Shown piece after piece: positions 7,810-15,505 of a DNA stretch of 64,000 nucleotides. The notes below the pieces were generated by a model. It was not told where the DNA came from and searched no databases. It saw nothing but the letters and a program-made list of their open reading frames with translations. Source of the stretch: Hyphomicrobium_A sp965243865 (GTDB lineage: Bacteria > Pseudomonadota > Alphaproteobacteria > Rhizobiales > Hyphomicrobiaceae); contig NZ_OZ251603.1 in NCBI RefSeq assembly GCF_965243865.1, positions 2,852,001 through 2,916,000 of the forward strand, read 5' to 3'. How positions within the stretch are numbered: position 1 is the first letter of the stretch; every line of letters starts with the position of its first letter. Position numbers and translations under genes: made by a program.

Positions 7810-9096
7810 GTGAGGAAATTCCTTATGTTGGGTGCGTGTGCTGCTGCGCTCAGCCTCGCCACGATTGCAATTCCCGCCGTTGCCGACGAGACCTGCAATT
7901 CGCCGTTCACCGCGGCACTGATTACCGGACAGGAGCAATTCCTGCACGTCTGGACGCTCGGCGAAGTCGGCGTCGGCGATGAGTCCGACAAGCTCGTGAC
8001 CATCGATGTTGAGCCGAGCTCGGCCAACTACGGCAAAGTCATCAACTCGCTGTCCGTGGGTGGACGCGGTGAAGCCCATCACGTTGGTTTCACGGATGAT
8101 CGCCGCTACATCTGGGCCGGCCGTCTCGACGACAACAAGATCTTCGTCTTCGACCTGGTCGATCCGGCCAAGCCGAAAGTCGTGAAGGTCATCGAAGACT
8201 TCAGTGACAAGACTGGCTACGTTGGTCCGCATACCTTCTACGCCATGCCCGGCCGCATGATGGTGCAGGCGCTGTCGAACAACAAGACGCACGACGGCAA
8301 GACCGGCATCGCGATCTACAACAACGCGGGCGAGCTGATCTCCACGCACGATATGCCACTCGCCAACGGTGGCGATGGCTATGGTTATGACATCGGCATC
8401 AACCCCAACAAGAACGTCATGCTGACGTCGAGCTTCACTGGCTGGACGAACTACATGATGGACATGGGCAAGATGGTCAAAGACCCCGATGCCATGAAGA
8501 ACTTCGGTAACACCATGGTCATCTGGGACCTGAAGTCCATGGAACCGAAGAAGGTGCTTTCCGTTCCTGGCGCGCCTCTCGAGATCCGTTGGTCGCTGAA
8601 GCCGGAAGACAACTGGGCTCTCACCGCCACCGCGTTGACCTCCAAGCTCTGGCTGGTCAAGCAGGATGACAAGGGTGAGTGGGTATCGAAGGAAGTCGGC
8701 ACCATCGGCGATCCGGCAAAGATCCCGCTGCCGGTAGACATCTCCATCGCGGCCGATGCCAAGACGCTGTGGGTCAACACCTTTATGGACGGCACCACGC
8801 GCCTGTTCGACGTCTCCAATCCTGAAGAAGCCAAGGAGATTTACTCCAAGAAGATCGGCAATCAGGTGAACATGGTGTCCCAAAGCTACGACGGTAAGCG
8901 CGTCTATTTCACGACGTCGCTTCTCGCCAACTGGGACAAGAAGGGTGAGCACAACGACCAGTTCCTCAAGGCCTACGATTGGGATGGCAAGGACCTCGTT
9001 GAGAAGTTCACGATCGACTTCAATGAGCTGAAGCTTGGTCGCGCCCACCACATGAAGTTCTCGGCCAAGACCAAGGCCGCGAAGCTTGGGGACTAA
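7810..9096 (+). CDS. mtoX: methanethiol oxidase (SBP56 family)
   Basis: A periplasmic copper-dependent methanethiol oxidase of the SBP56 (selenium-binding protein) family, which converts methanethiol and O2 to formaldehyde, sulfide and hydrogen peroxide. The protein begins with a Sec signal (MRKFLMLGACAAALSLATIA, cleavage near AVADE), then about 400 residues of beta-propeller, with family segments GRGEAHHVGFTDDRRYIWAG, DKTGYVGPHTFYAMPGRM, GYGYDIGINPNKN and GRAHHMKFSAKT; the HH pairs are likely copper ligands. I chose GTG 7810 because the ribosome site AGGAGG ends 6 bases before it, whereas GTG 7804 directly abuts that site. SCO1 and mauG genes follow at once, as in Hyphomicrobium mtoX operons. 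Confidence 0.93.
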   Translation: MRKFLMLGACAAALSLATIAIPAVADETCNSPFTAALITGQEQFLHVWTLGEVGVGDESDKLVTIDVEPSSANYGKVINSLSVGGRGEAHHVGFTDDRRYIWAGRLDDNKIFVFDLVDPAKPKVVKVIEDFSDKTGYVGPHTFYAMPGRMMVQALSNNKTHDGKTGIAIYNNAGELISTHDMPLANGGDGYGYDIGINPNKNVMLTSSFTGWTNYMMDMGKMVKDPDAMKNFGNTMVIWDLKSMEPKKVLSVPGAPLEIRWSLKPEDNWALTATALTSKLWLVKQDDKGEWVSKEVGTIGDPAKIPLPVDISIAADAKTLWVNTFMDGTTRLFDVSNPEEAKEIYSKKIGNQVNMVSQSYDGKRVYFTTSLLANWDKKGEHNDQFLKAYDWDGKDLVEKFTIDFNELKLGRAHHMKFSAKTKAAKLGD

Positions 9097-9099
9097 GAC

Positions 9100-9801
9100 G
9101 TGACTGAATTGCGCGGCACGCCATACGCCTTCCTCCTGTGGACGTGGTGCGTACTAGCCTGCTGCGCCCTGTTTCTCCTGTTGCCTGTTGCTCCCGATTG
9201 CGTGGCAGGCACAGAGCAGGGCGCAGCGGCTTCCATCTACCCAAAGGCCGGAAGCTACAAGCTTCAGCGCATCCAGGAGGTGCCGTCGGGCTGGGTTTTG
9301 AAGGAAAGCAAATGGCTGCCGCGCCGGCTTTCTACGTACACGACGGGCAAGGTCACGCTGTTCTCGTTCTTCTACGGCGTTTGCCGCGATCCGTTGGGTT
9401 GTCCGGCAGCCTGGGCTGCGTTTCAGGCCGTCCATGACGCGGTGAAATCCGACCCCGAACTGCACAACAAGGTGCGGTTGGTCTTTCTCAGCCTTGATCC
9501 AGAGGCGGACACGCCTGAGGCTCTCTCCTTCTACAACACATCGATGAGCACGCCCGAAGCACCGTGGGCATTCCTGACCACTTGGTCGGAGGGCTTCCTG
9601 GCGAACATCCTGGAGCGCATGTACGTTCCTGCCGCCCGCGAAAGAGATCCCGACGGAAAGCCTACCGACATCATCACCCACTTGCTCAAGGTTTTTCTGA
9701 TCGACAAGAATGGCTGGGTGCGAGAGGTCTACACCACGAGCTTTCTCAACCCGGACGTCATCCTCAGCGACATCAAAACGCTGTTGCTTGAGGAGAACTG
9801 A
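9100..9801 (+). CDS. SCO1/SenC-family copper chaperone of the mtoX operon
   Basis: A 233-residue thioredoxin-fold protein of the SCO1/SenC type, which in the family delivers copper to oxidases. One N-terminal membrane segment (residues 10-32) anchors it, with the domain in the periplasm. The metal site is altered: instead of CxxxCP the protein has CRDPLGCP (Cys95, Cys101), so the two cysteines are five residues apart; the third ligand, His194 in THLLKVFLID, is kept. The start is GTG 9100, three bases after the mtoX stop, so translation is probably coupled. Its place between mtoX and mauG suggests it loads copper into MtoX. Confidence 0.85.
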   Translation: MTELRGTPYAFLLWTWCVLACCALFLLLPVAPDCVAGTEQGAAASIYPKAGSYKLQRIQEVPSGWVLKESKWLPRRLSTYTTGKVTLFSFFYGVCRDPLGCPAAWAAFQAVHDAVKSDPELHNKVRLVFLSLDPEADTPEALSFYNTSMSTPEAPWAFLTTWSEGFLANILERMYVPAARERDPDGKPTDIITHLLKVFLIDKNGWVREVYTTSFLNPDVILSDIKTLLLEEN

Positions 9802-9825
9802 CCAACAACAAATCGGAGAGAAGCC

Positions 9826-11022
9826 ATGTTCCAAAGATCAAAAACAACCATCATCACTGGGTTTCTGCTCCTAACTGCCGGCATGCTACTTGCTGCCCAG
9901 CCGCCGCCATCTCACGCTGACAGAGATCGCACGCTCGACGTGCCGCTCGGTTTGCCGCCGCTCAACGCGGCACAGCTTCCTGTTTCAAAGGAAGTGGAGC
10001 TCGGCAACAAACTGTTCCATGATCGAAGGCTTTCCTTCAACAACACGAACTCATGCTCGATGTGCCACATCGAGTCTCAAGGCCTGACCTCCAACCAGTC
10101 ATCGACGGCGATTGGAATGGAGGGACGCAGCCTCAACCGAAATGCGCCGGCGCTCTACAACGTGGCCTACCAGAAGACGTTGTTCCACGATGGCCGCGAG
10201 AGCGACCTGGGGCATCAGGCGTGGGGTCCATTGCTGTCGCCGCTCGAAATGGCCAATCCTTCAGTTGGTTACGTCATCGACAAGATCCGCTCCTTGCCGG
10301 ACTATAACGGCATGTTCGAAGCGGCCTTCGATGGCCAGGGTGCGAATATGGAGACGATCAGCTCAGCGCTCGCATCGTTCCAGCGGACGCTCCTGTCTGG
10401 AAATTCGCCGTTTGATCGCTGGTACTACGGCAAGCAGGAGAACGCCCTGACGCCGGAGCAGAAGCGCGGGTTCGAGGTGTTCGTCGGCAAGGGCAAGTGC
10501 GCTACCTGCCATGAAATCGGCGCCGATGGCGCGCTCTTCACCGATCACAAGTTCCACGTCACGGGGATAGGCTATCGCGTGGCGATAGGCGACCCAAACG
10601 CAATCTACAAAGTTGAGCTTGCTCCGGGTGTCTACACCGACATCACTCACAAGGAGCTCAAGCACATCACCAATCCTCTGCCCAACGACATAGGCCGCTT
10701 CGCCATCACGTTGAATGCCAAGGATCGCTGGGCCTACAAGACGCCGAGCCTCCGCAATGTCGAGTTGACGTTCCCCTACATGCACGATGGCTCGATCTTG
10801 ACGCTTGAGGATGTCGTAGACTTCTACGACAAGGGCGGCTTCGATCATGATGCCGAGGAAGTTCTGACCCCACTGGGGCTCTCTCCCACTGAGAAGAGCG
10901 ATCTGGTCTCCTTCCTCAGGGCGCTCACGTCGCCGGAAGATGAGCAGAAGCACATGAGCCATGCCGCCGTCGCCGGAACGAAGACAAATCGTCTGCCCGC
11001 GCCGACAAAATCGGGCGGCTGA
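9826..11022 (+). CDS. MauG-like di-haem cytochrome c peroxidase
   Basis: A 398-residue exported di-haem protein of the MauG/bacterial cytochrome c peroxidase family. It has a Sec signal (residues 8-32), two haem c sites CSMCH (77-81) and CATCH (225-229), and family segments LGNKLFHDRRLS, HDGRESDLGHQAW, and KTPSLRNVELTFPYMHDGS. MauG proteins make protein-derived cofactors such as tryptophan tryptophylquinone; others reduce peroxide. In mtoX operons it is thought to mature MtoX, or it may remove the peroxide that MtoX makes. AGAGAAGCC precedes the ATG, 24 bases after the SCO1 gene. It ends 26 bases from the convergent soxT-like gene. Confidence 0.88.
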   Translation: MFQRSKTTIITGFLLLTAGMLLAAQPPPSHADRDRTLDVPLGLPPLNAAQLPVSKEVELGNKLFHDRRLSFNNTNSCSMCHIESQGLTSNQSSTAIGMEGRSLNRNAPALYNVAYQKTLFHDGRESDLGHQAWGPLLSPLEMANPSVGYVIDKIRSLPDYNGMFEAAFDGQGANMETISSALASFQRTLLSGNSPFDRWYYGKQENALTPEQKRGFEVFVGKGKCATCHEIGADGALFTDHKFHVTGIGYRVAIGDPNAIYKVELAPGVYTDITHKELKHITNPLPNDIGRFAITLNAKDRWAYKTPSLRNVELTFPYMHDGSILTLEDVVDFYDKGGFDHDAEEVLTPLGLSPTEKSDLVSFLRALTSPEDEQKHMSHAAVAGTKTNRLPAPTKSGG

Positions 11023-11047
11023 TGCTTCGGTGCTAGGCTCCGAAGAA

Positions 11048-12100
11048 CTAGCGGGACCTTGAGAACACAAGCTCGGGCTGGTGCAGCAGAAGCGCCAGTC
11101 CGATCTTCGCTCCGATGAAGATTCCAAGAATGCTGAGCGGTGCTGTCAGGGCTAGGGCGCTCCCAGCCGATAAACCCTGGCCGATCGTGCATCCCTTCGC
11201 CAGAACGCCGCCACCGCCCATCAGCACGGCGCCTAACATGTGTCGGCGCATCTCGCGCGCATCGTCGAACGCCTCCCATTGCACTTCGTCGCGCGCATAG
11301 GCAACGATCAGCGCACCCGCGATTACCCCGAGCACCGTCATCGAGGTGAATGTCGCATCCTGCAGCGTCTCGCTCATCGTTTGCAGCAGAATTCGCCCGA
11401 CCGGCGCGACGAACGACAGGCTCTCCACCCGGGCCGTCTCCATGTTCGAATAAGCAGTTCCCGTAATGATCCAGCCGGCGGCTACAGCAGTCCCGACGCC
11501 ACAGGCGCCGAGCAGCAAGCGGGGGCGCTTCAGGAGGCGCCCGTCGGACAGAGCACTGGAAATCAGGAAGCACACGAAGAAGCCGATGACGAGGAACGCG
11601 CCCGTCTCCCCCATCATTGTGCTCAAGGGCCCAGGCAGCAGCGCTCCGTCGGGTGACGAGACCTCGAGCAGATGCAGTCCGTTGAGGCTGGATCGCGCGG
11701 AGGAAAGTATCCCGCTGCTGAAAGCGAAGGCCGCAATCCCGATCAATATCGCGCTGACGAGCGCCCTCAAATCGCCGCCGCCTAGACGCACCAGCACGCC
11801 GAAACTGCAAGTTCCAGTCAGCGCCATGCCGATGCCGAACACCAGGCCGCCGATCAGCGCGGCGGGCCAGTCGATAGCTGTCGTCGCAAAGATGGAATTC
11901 TTCAGGTCAAAGAGGCCCAGCCGGGACCCGGCCTGCGTAAGAATGATTGCGATGGCCAGCGCCAGGCCCCAGGCCTTCAGTCCGCGCCAGCTGCCACCCA
12001 CCACGGATTCTTCCACCGCGCCCATCGAGCACAGCCGTCCGTAGCGCGCTGCAGCTCCAGCCAGGAGGCCGCAAAGAAAGCCCCCGATGGATAACAGCAT
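11048..12100 (-). CDS. soxT: YeeE/YedE-family sulfur transporter (SoxT-like)
   Basis: A 350-residue membrane protein with about nine helices and two copies of the YeeE/YedE (sulf_transp) repeat. Each carries a conserved cysteine: GRLCSMGAVEE near residue 28, TGTCSFGVLVRLGGGDLRAL near 98 and KGCTIGQGLSAGS near 304. Members bring thiosulfate or other sulfane sulfur across the inner membrane. It is the last gene of the leftward sox operon, 23 bases after soxR, and matches the SoxT found with SoxR and SoxS in Hyphomicrobium. Its likely job is to carry a sulfur signal or substrate into the cytoplasm where SoxR acts. Confidence 0.82.
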   Translation of the reverse strand: MLLSIGGFLCGLLAGAAARYGRLCSMGAVEESVVGGSWRGLKAWGLALAIAIILTQAGSRLGLFDLKNSIFATTAIDWPAALIGGLVFGIGMALTGTCSFGVLVRLGGGDLRALVSAILIGIAAFAFSSGILSSARSSLNGLHLLEVSSPDGALLPGPLSTMMGETGAFLVIGFFVCFLISSALSDGRLLKRPRLLLGACGVGTAVAAGWIITGTAYSNMETARVESLSFVAPVGRILLQTMSETLQDATFTSMTVLGVIAGALIVAYARDEVQWEAFDDAREMRRHMLGAVLMGGGGVLAKGCTIGQGLSAGSALALTAPLSILGIFIGAKIGLALLLHQPELVFSRSR

Positions 12101-12123
12101 TACTCGCCTGTTCTGTTCAGCCG

Positions 12124-12489
12124 CTAGGTTTTGTCTTCGCGGCAGAACTTATCATAGACGGCACTTATGAAGCGCCGCGTCATGTCATCGGCGAGCGTAT
12201 AGTAGACTGTTTTTCCGTCGCGTCGCGAGTCTACAAGACCATCGAGTCGCAACCTTGCTAAATGCTGCGATACGGTGGGCTGGCTGAGCGATAATAGATT
12301 TTCCAGCTCCGAGACTGAGCGCTCGCGCTCCGCGAGCAGGCAAAGGATCAGCAACCGCGACTCGTGCGCTAGCGCCTTTAGGAAGTCGCTTGCCTTTCGC
12401 GCCCGCGAGACGAGCCTCTTCAACTCGTCCGACGACTCCTCGTCGGCTTCGAGCGTAGCAACGATCTCGCGTGGCAGAATATTCGTCAT
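12124..12489 (-). CDS. soxR: ArsR-family sulfane-sulfur repressor SoxR
   Basis: A 121-residue winged-helix repressor of the ArsR family. The recognition helix is SQPTVSQHLARLRLDGLV and the wing RRDGKTVYYTL. Two cysteines, Cys50 (LLILCLLAE) and Cys116 (DKFCRED), sit at the positions used by SqrR, BigR and SoxR proteins to form a sulfur bridge in response to persulfide, so it should release DNA when sulfane sulfur rises. Its ATG overlaps the stop of the SoxS gene (ATGA). The best target is the soxA-soxY intergenic region. No metal-binding CVC motif of true arsenic sensors is present. Confidence 0.9.
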   Translation of the reverse strand: MTNILPREIVATLEADEESSDELKRLVSRARKASDFLKALAHESRLLILCLLAERERSVSELENLLSLSQPTVSQHLARLRLDGLVDSRRDGKTVYYTLADDMTRRFISAVYDKFCREDKT

Positions 12490-12953
12490 GGCCCCTTTGC
12501 CGCGTGTGGCGGCGTGGCAGAATCAGGCTTCTCAATCGCCTTCTTACTACGCCAGGTGCCCTCGAAGGACTCGGGCAAGATTTCCGCCAGAAGCTCCCAG
12601 AAAAATTCGTCGCCCGGATAACCGGTTACGCGACCAACTTCATGTCCATTATCAACTAAAACAAACGTCGGCGTTATGGTCACCGGCTTTCTCAGCTGAA
12701 CGCCGGGGACCGGATCCCTAATATCGACTTCGCGCAGTGGAGCATAGCGTCCCTCAGGGCTGGCCGGATAGATCGGACCGATTTCCTTATGCCAGCGAAT
12801 ACACCAAGGGCAACCGCGCTGGCTGAACAAGATCAGCTCGGCAGCCAAGGCCTCCTGCAACGGCATCGCTGCCGCCACCAGCACCAGCAGCGACAGTTGT
12901 GCCGAACGACTGATCAAACTTCCTCTGCCTGGACTCCCTAGCGCGCGTGTCAT
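12486..12953 (-). CDS. soxS: periplasmic thioredoxin-like SoxS/SoxW
   Basis: A 155-residue exported thioredoxin-fold protein with the redox motif GCPWC in the segment LILFSQRGCPWCIRWHKEIG and a cis-proline segment TPTFVLVDNGHEVGRVTGYPGDEFFW. The N-terminus is a Sec signal or anchor (residues 17-38). In Paracoccus, SoxS keeps SoxYZ reduced and so activates thiosulfate oxidation. The start MTRALGSP overlaps the soxX stop by ATGA, and its own stop overlaps soxR the same way, so soxX-soxS-soxR are translationally coupled. A longer start upstream inside soxX is rejected because it lacks a signal peptide at its end. Confidence 0.85.
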   Translation of the reverse strand: MTRALGSPGRGSLISRSAQLSLLVLVAAAMPLQEALAAELILFSQRGCPWCIRWHKEIGPIYPASPEGRYAPLREVDIRDPVPGVQLRKPVTITPTFVLVDNGHEVGRVTGYPGDEFFWELLAEILPESFEGTWRSKKAIEKPDSATPPHAAKGP

Positions 12954-13588
12954 TTGTTCACCGGACTTTCGCGATCGAATAGGTAGGCGTTGACGTCCTT
13001 CAGCTGCTGCTCGGTCAAGAAACCGTGCGCGCCGAAGCGGGGCATGTTCGAGCATGCAACACTCGCCTGAGCGTTGAAGAGCTTGGCGTAGGCGGCACGT
13101 GCAGCATCGGCGCTGAACTCGTGCAGCTTGCCATAGCCGGTCAGGCTTGGGCCGAGGGTGCCGAACGCCACTTCACCCGGCGCAAGTTGATGACAGGCAT
13201 AGCAGTTGCCGCCATGCTGAGTGTCGGGCGCATCGCTGAATTGCCCGCCCTTGCCGCTGGAGGCAATCTTCTCGCCTTCACGCCAATAGCCAAGCACGTT
13301 GCCGTCACTCGGATAGCGGATCGTCGCCGTTTCGCGCTCCGTGATCTTTTGTGCTTCATCCGGCGATGGATTGTTGCGCACGCGCGAGCACTGCGCCTGC
13401 GTCTCATCCTGCGTCAGCCGGCTTTCCCAGCCCGGTTCGACATGTGGCCACATGCCTTTGACGTACGTGTCGAGCTCAGCCGAGGAGATAGCTGGCGAGT
13501 TTGCCGCGTCCTCTGCGTTGACGCTCATTGCGGACGTGCAAATCAGCACCGCACCCGCCACAGCGAAGCGCAGCCCCGCGAGCTTCAT
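12950..13588 (-). CDS. soxX: cytochrome SoxX
   Basis: The 212-residue small cytochrome of the SoxAX complex, which joins thiosulfate to the SoxY cysteine. It has a Sec signal (residues 1-25), one haem site CYACH (129-133) in GGNCYACHQLAPGEVAFGTLGPSLTGYG and the likely axial Met182 in SNMPRFGAHGFLTEQQL. Longer than the minimal SoxX of other bacteria by about 80 N-terminal residues, a variant known in alphaproteobacteria. The start MKLAGLRF lies one base after the soxA stop, so it is coupled to soxA. The final segment DVNAYLFD is the usual C-terminal helix. Confidence 0.92.
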   Translation of the reverse strand: MKLAGLRFAVAGAVLICTSAMSVNAEDAANSPAISSAELDTYVKGMWPHVEPGWESRLTQDETQAQCSRVRNNPSPDEAQKITERETATIRYPSDGNVLGYWREGEKIASSGKGGQFSDAPDTQHGGNCYACHQLAPGEVAFGTLGPSLTGYGKLHEFSADAARAAYAKLFNAQASVACSNMPRFGAHGFLTEQQLKDVNAYLFDRESPVNK

Positions 13589-13589
13589 G

Positions 13590-14426
13590 TTAGCGCTTGA
13601 TCGACGGCACATTGAGCGTTCCACCTTCTGCTTGTTTTGTCAGGTACAGCATCAGTGCAGTAAGGCCATCAGATCCATATTCCGGCGGCGGCATGCGCAT
13701 CTGGCGATAGCAGTCATACAGCCTGTTCTGCATCGTGCGCGTCTGGCTCTGCGATACGCGATACGTCGGCCAGGAGCCGATCGACGCCTGCGCGTCCGGG
13801 CCCGGCTTTGTGAAGTTCGGCAGCTCCTGCAGGCGTATGCGGGCCCCATCGCGGCTGTGGCAAGTGGCACAGGAGAAATCGAGCAGCGAGCCCCGGCGGA
13901 AAAACAGTTCTTTTCCGACGGCATAAGCCTTCATTTCCTCCGGATGGCTGAGCGGGCCGGTGTATTTCATTCCGCTCGATTTATTGGCGATAAAGGCAAC
14001 CAGATCTTCCATATCGGAATTGACGCCGGGCGCTCCGAATTTGCGCTTCAAAACATCTGCCGTGTCGAGGCCTTGAATTTTATCCATGCACCAAAGGAGC
14101 CGCTGCTCGAGATCCATGACCCTTTTGGCGTCTTCGAAGTATCGCGGCAGCGCGGCGTACGCGCCTTCCAGAACGCCCGGACCTTTGCCAAGATCGCAGC
14201 TCTCCAGAGAGACATTTTTCGCCCCTCTCGCCTCCGCCCACAGCGCCTCTCCGCGGTCGACATTGAGGAACGCGGGATTGGCCATCGGGTCGTTGATCAT
14301 CTCCCGATATTGCTCCAGCGACTCGCCTCCGCCTTCTTGCGCGGACACCGCCGAGCAGGCGGCGGCGACGGCCCAGCCGGCAAGTGCCGCCCCGGCCGAT
14401 AATCGAAGAAATTGACGTATAATCAT
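13590..14426 (-). CDS. soxA: cytochrome SoxA, single-haem type
   Basis: A 278-residue exported cytochrome, the catalytic subunit of SoxAX that oxidatively couples thiosulfate to SoxYZ. It has a Sec signal (residues 1-29), one CxxCH haem site (CATCH, 186-190) and the catalytic Cys239 in RLYDCYRQMRMP, the cysteine that becomes a persulfide haem ligand. The first haem site of di-haem SoxA is missing; Cys77 and Cys113 remain and probably form a disulfide, as in single-haem SoxA. It is the first gene of the leftward operon, divergent from soxY across 165 bases. Confidence 0.93.
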   Translation of the reverse strand: MIIRQFLRLSAGAALAGWAVAAACSAVSAQEGGGESLEQYREMINDPMANPAFLNVDRGEALWAEARGAKNVSLESCDLGKGPGVLEGAYAALPRYFEDAKRVMDLEQRLLWCMDKIQGLDTADVLKRKFGAPGVNSDMEDLVAFIANKSSGMKYTGPLSHPEEMKAYAVGKELFFRRGSLLDFSCATCHSRDGARIRLQELPNFTKPGPDAQASIGSWPTYRVSQSQTRTMQNRLYDCYRQMRMPPPEYGSDGLTALMLYLTKQAEGGTLNVPSIKR

Positions 14427-14591
14427 GTGGTTGTGTTTCTTGATTGCCCGAGAGCGCTCTTCCCTCGATCAATTTCTAAGTCAGTACTTTCACGTATTGC
14501 AAGTACGAATTGTCATATGATAATTTTTCGATGTGTTGAGGTTGACGCGCCCGAAGAGGCGAAAAATCAAACAACCTCTGGGAGGGAATTG
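14427..14591. promoter_or_regulatory. divergent sox control region
   Basis: The gap between soxA and soxY holds two dyads: GTACTT (14484-14489) with AAGTAC (14501-14506), and the perfect palindrome TCATATGA (14513-14520). Both sit about 60-110 bases from each start. The ArsR-type SoxR coded in the same operon is the likely binder of one or both. A GGGAGGG ribosome site for soxY ends just before 14590. Confidence 0.55.
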
Positions 14592-15062
14592 ATGAACGAA
14601 ACACGCGTGACGCGTAGCCGCCGCGACTTCCTAATGCTGTCCGTTGGCGGGCTCGCCGCCGTGGCTTTGTCGGCGACTTCGAGCCACGTGCAAGCAGCCG
14701 TTGCGGATGTCGATACGATCGTCACCAAGCTGACCGCGGGCAAGAAGGTCGCTGACGGCCGCATCGCCATCGAGCTCCCGAGCATTGCTGAGAACGGCCT
14801 CGTTGTGCCGCTCAATTTCACGGTCGAAAGTCCCATGACGGCTGATGACTATGTGAAAGCGGTGCACATCCTCGCCGATGGAAATCCGAACCCGCAGATC
14901 GCAGATTTTGCTTTTACGCCGATGAGCCCCAAGGCGTCGGCACAAATTCGCATTCGGCTGGCAAAAACCCAGAATGTGATCGTCGTGGCCGAAATGTCGA
15001 ATGGCGATTTCTATTCCACGAAAAAGGAAGTGAAGGTCACGATCGGCGGCTGCGGCGGCTAG
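14592..15062 (+). CDS. soxY: sulfur carrier SoxY
   Basis: The 156-residue carrier subunit to which sulfur intermediates are bound during Sox oxidation. The C-terminus is the diagnostic swinging arm GGCGG, whose cysteine carries the substrate. The N-terminus has a Tat signal with SRRDFLMLSVGG, so it is exported folded with SoxZ. I chose ATG 14592 because GGGAGGGAATTG precedes it and the Tat signal begins there; the open frame upstream is non-coding in character. Family segments: TAGKKVADGRIAIELPSIAENG and the immunoglobulin-like core. First gene of the rightward sox operon. Confidence 0.95.
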   Translation: MNETRVTRSRRDFLMLSVGGLAAVALSATSSHVQAAVADVDTIVTKLTAGKKVADGRIAIELPSIAENGLVVPLNFTVESPMTADDYVKAVHILADGNPNPQIADFAFTPMSPKASAQIRIRLAKTQNVIVVAEMSNGDFYSTKKEVKVTIGGCGG

Positions 15063-15114
15063 GTCGCGCTCTGTCATCGTCTCTGCATGCAAAGCCCTAG
15101 AGGGAGTGAGCCCA

Positions 15115-15444
15115 ATGGCCTCCAACATTAAGCCGCGCGTTCGCATGCCGGCAACGGCCAAGGCCGGTGAGATTATCGAAGTTAAGACGTTGATCAGCCA
15201 CGAAATGGAGAGCGGTCAGCGCAAAGATGCGGCCGGCAAGATCATTCCGCGCCACATCATCAATAAGTTCACGGCCACCTTCAATGGCAAGGAGATCATG
15301 ACCGTCGATTGGCACCCGGCCATCTCGGCCAATCCCTATCAGTCGTTTCTCGTGCGCGTGCCCGAGAGCGGCGTTTTCGAGTTCAGCTGGTTCGACGACG
15401 ACGGTGCTGTCTACAAGTCCGAGCACAAAGTGACTGTGTCGTGA
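15115..15444 (+). CDS. soxZ: sulfur carrier partner SoxZ
   Basis: A 109-residue beta-sandwich protein that pairs with SoxY. Typical segments are KPRVRMPATAKAGEIIEVKTLISHEMESG, DAAGKIIPRHIINKFTATFNG and the C-terminal FDDDGAVYKSEHKVTV. It has no signal peptide and is carried out by SoxY's Tat signal. The ATG at 15115 has AGGGAG 8 bases before it; a GTG nine bases earlier overlaps the ribosome site and is rejected. It follows soxY by 52 bases. Confidence 0.95.
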   Translation: MASNIKPRVRMPATAKAGEIIEVKTLISHEMESGQRKDAAGKIIPRHIINKFTATFNGKEIMTVDWHPAISANPYQSFLVRVPESGVFEFSWFDDDGAVYKSEHKVTVS

Positions 15445-15505
15445 GGGTGCCGCGTCGGAGAAATCACCGCGTAACAGCATGCATAGCTCGGCTGAGAGTG
15501 TTCCC

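Noticed and set aside
7639..9051. Long minus-strand open frame opposite mtoX (470 codons)
   Set aside because: It covers a certain mtoX gene on the other strand, has no domain I recognise and the composition typical of an antisense frame in GC-rich coding DNA.
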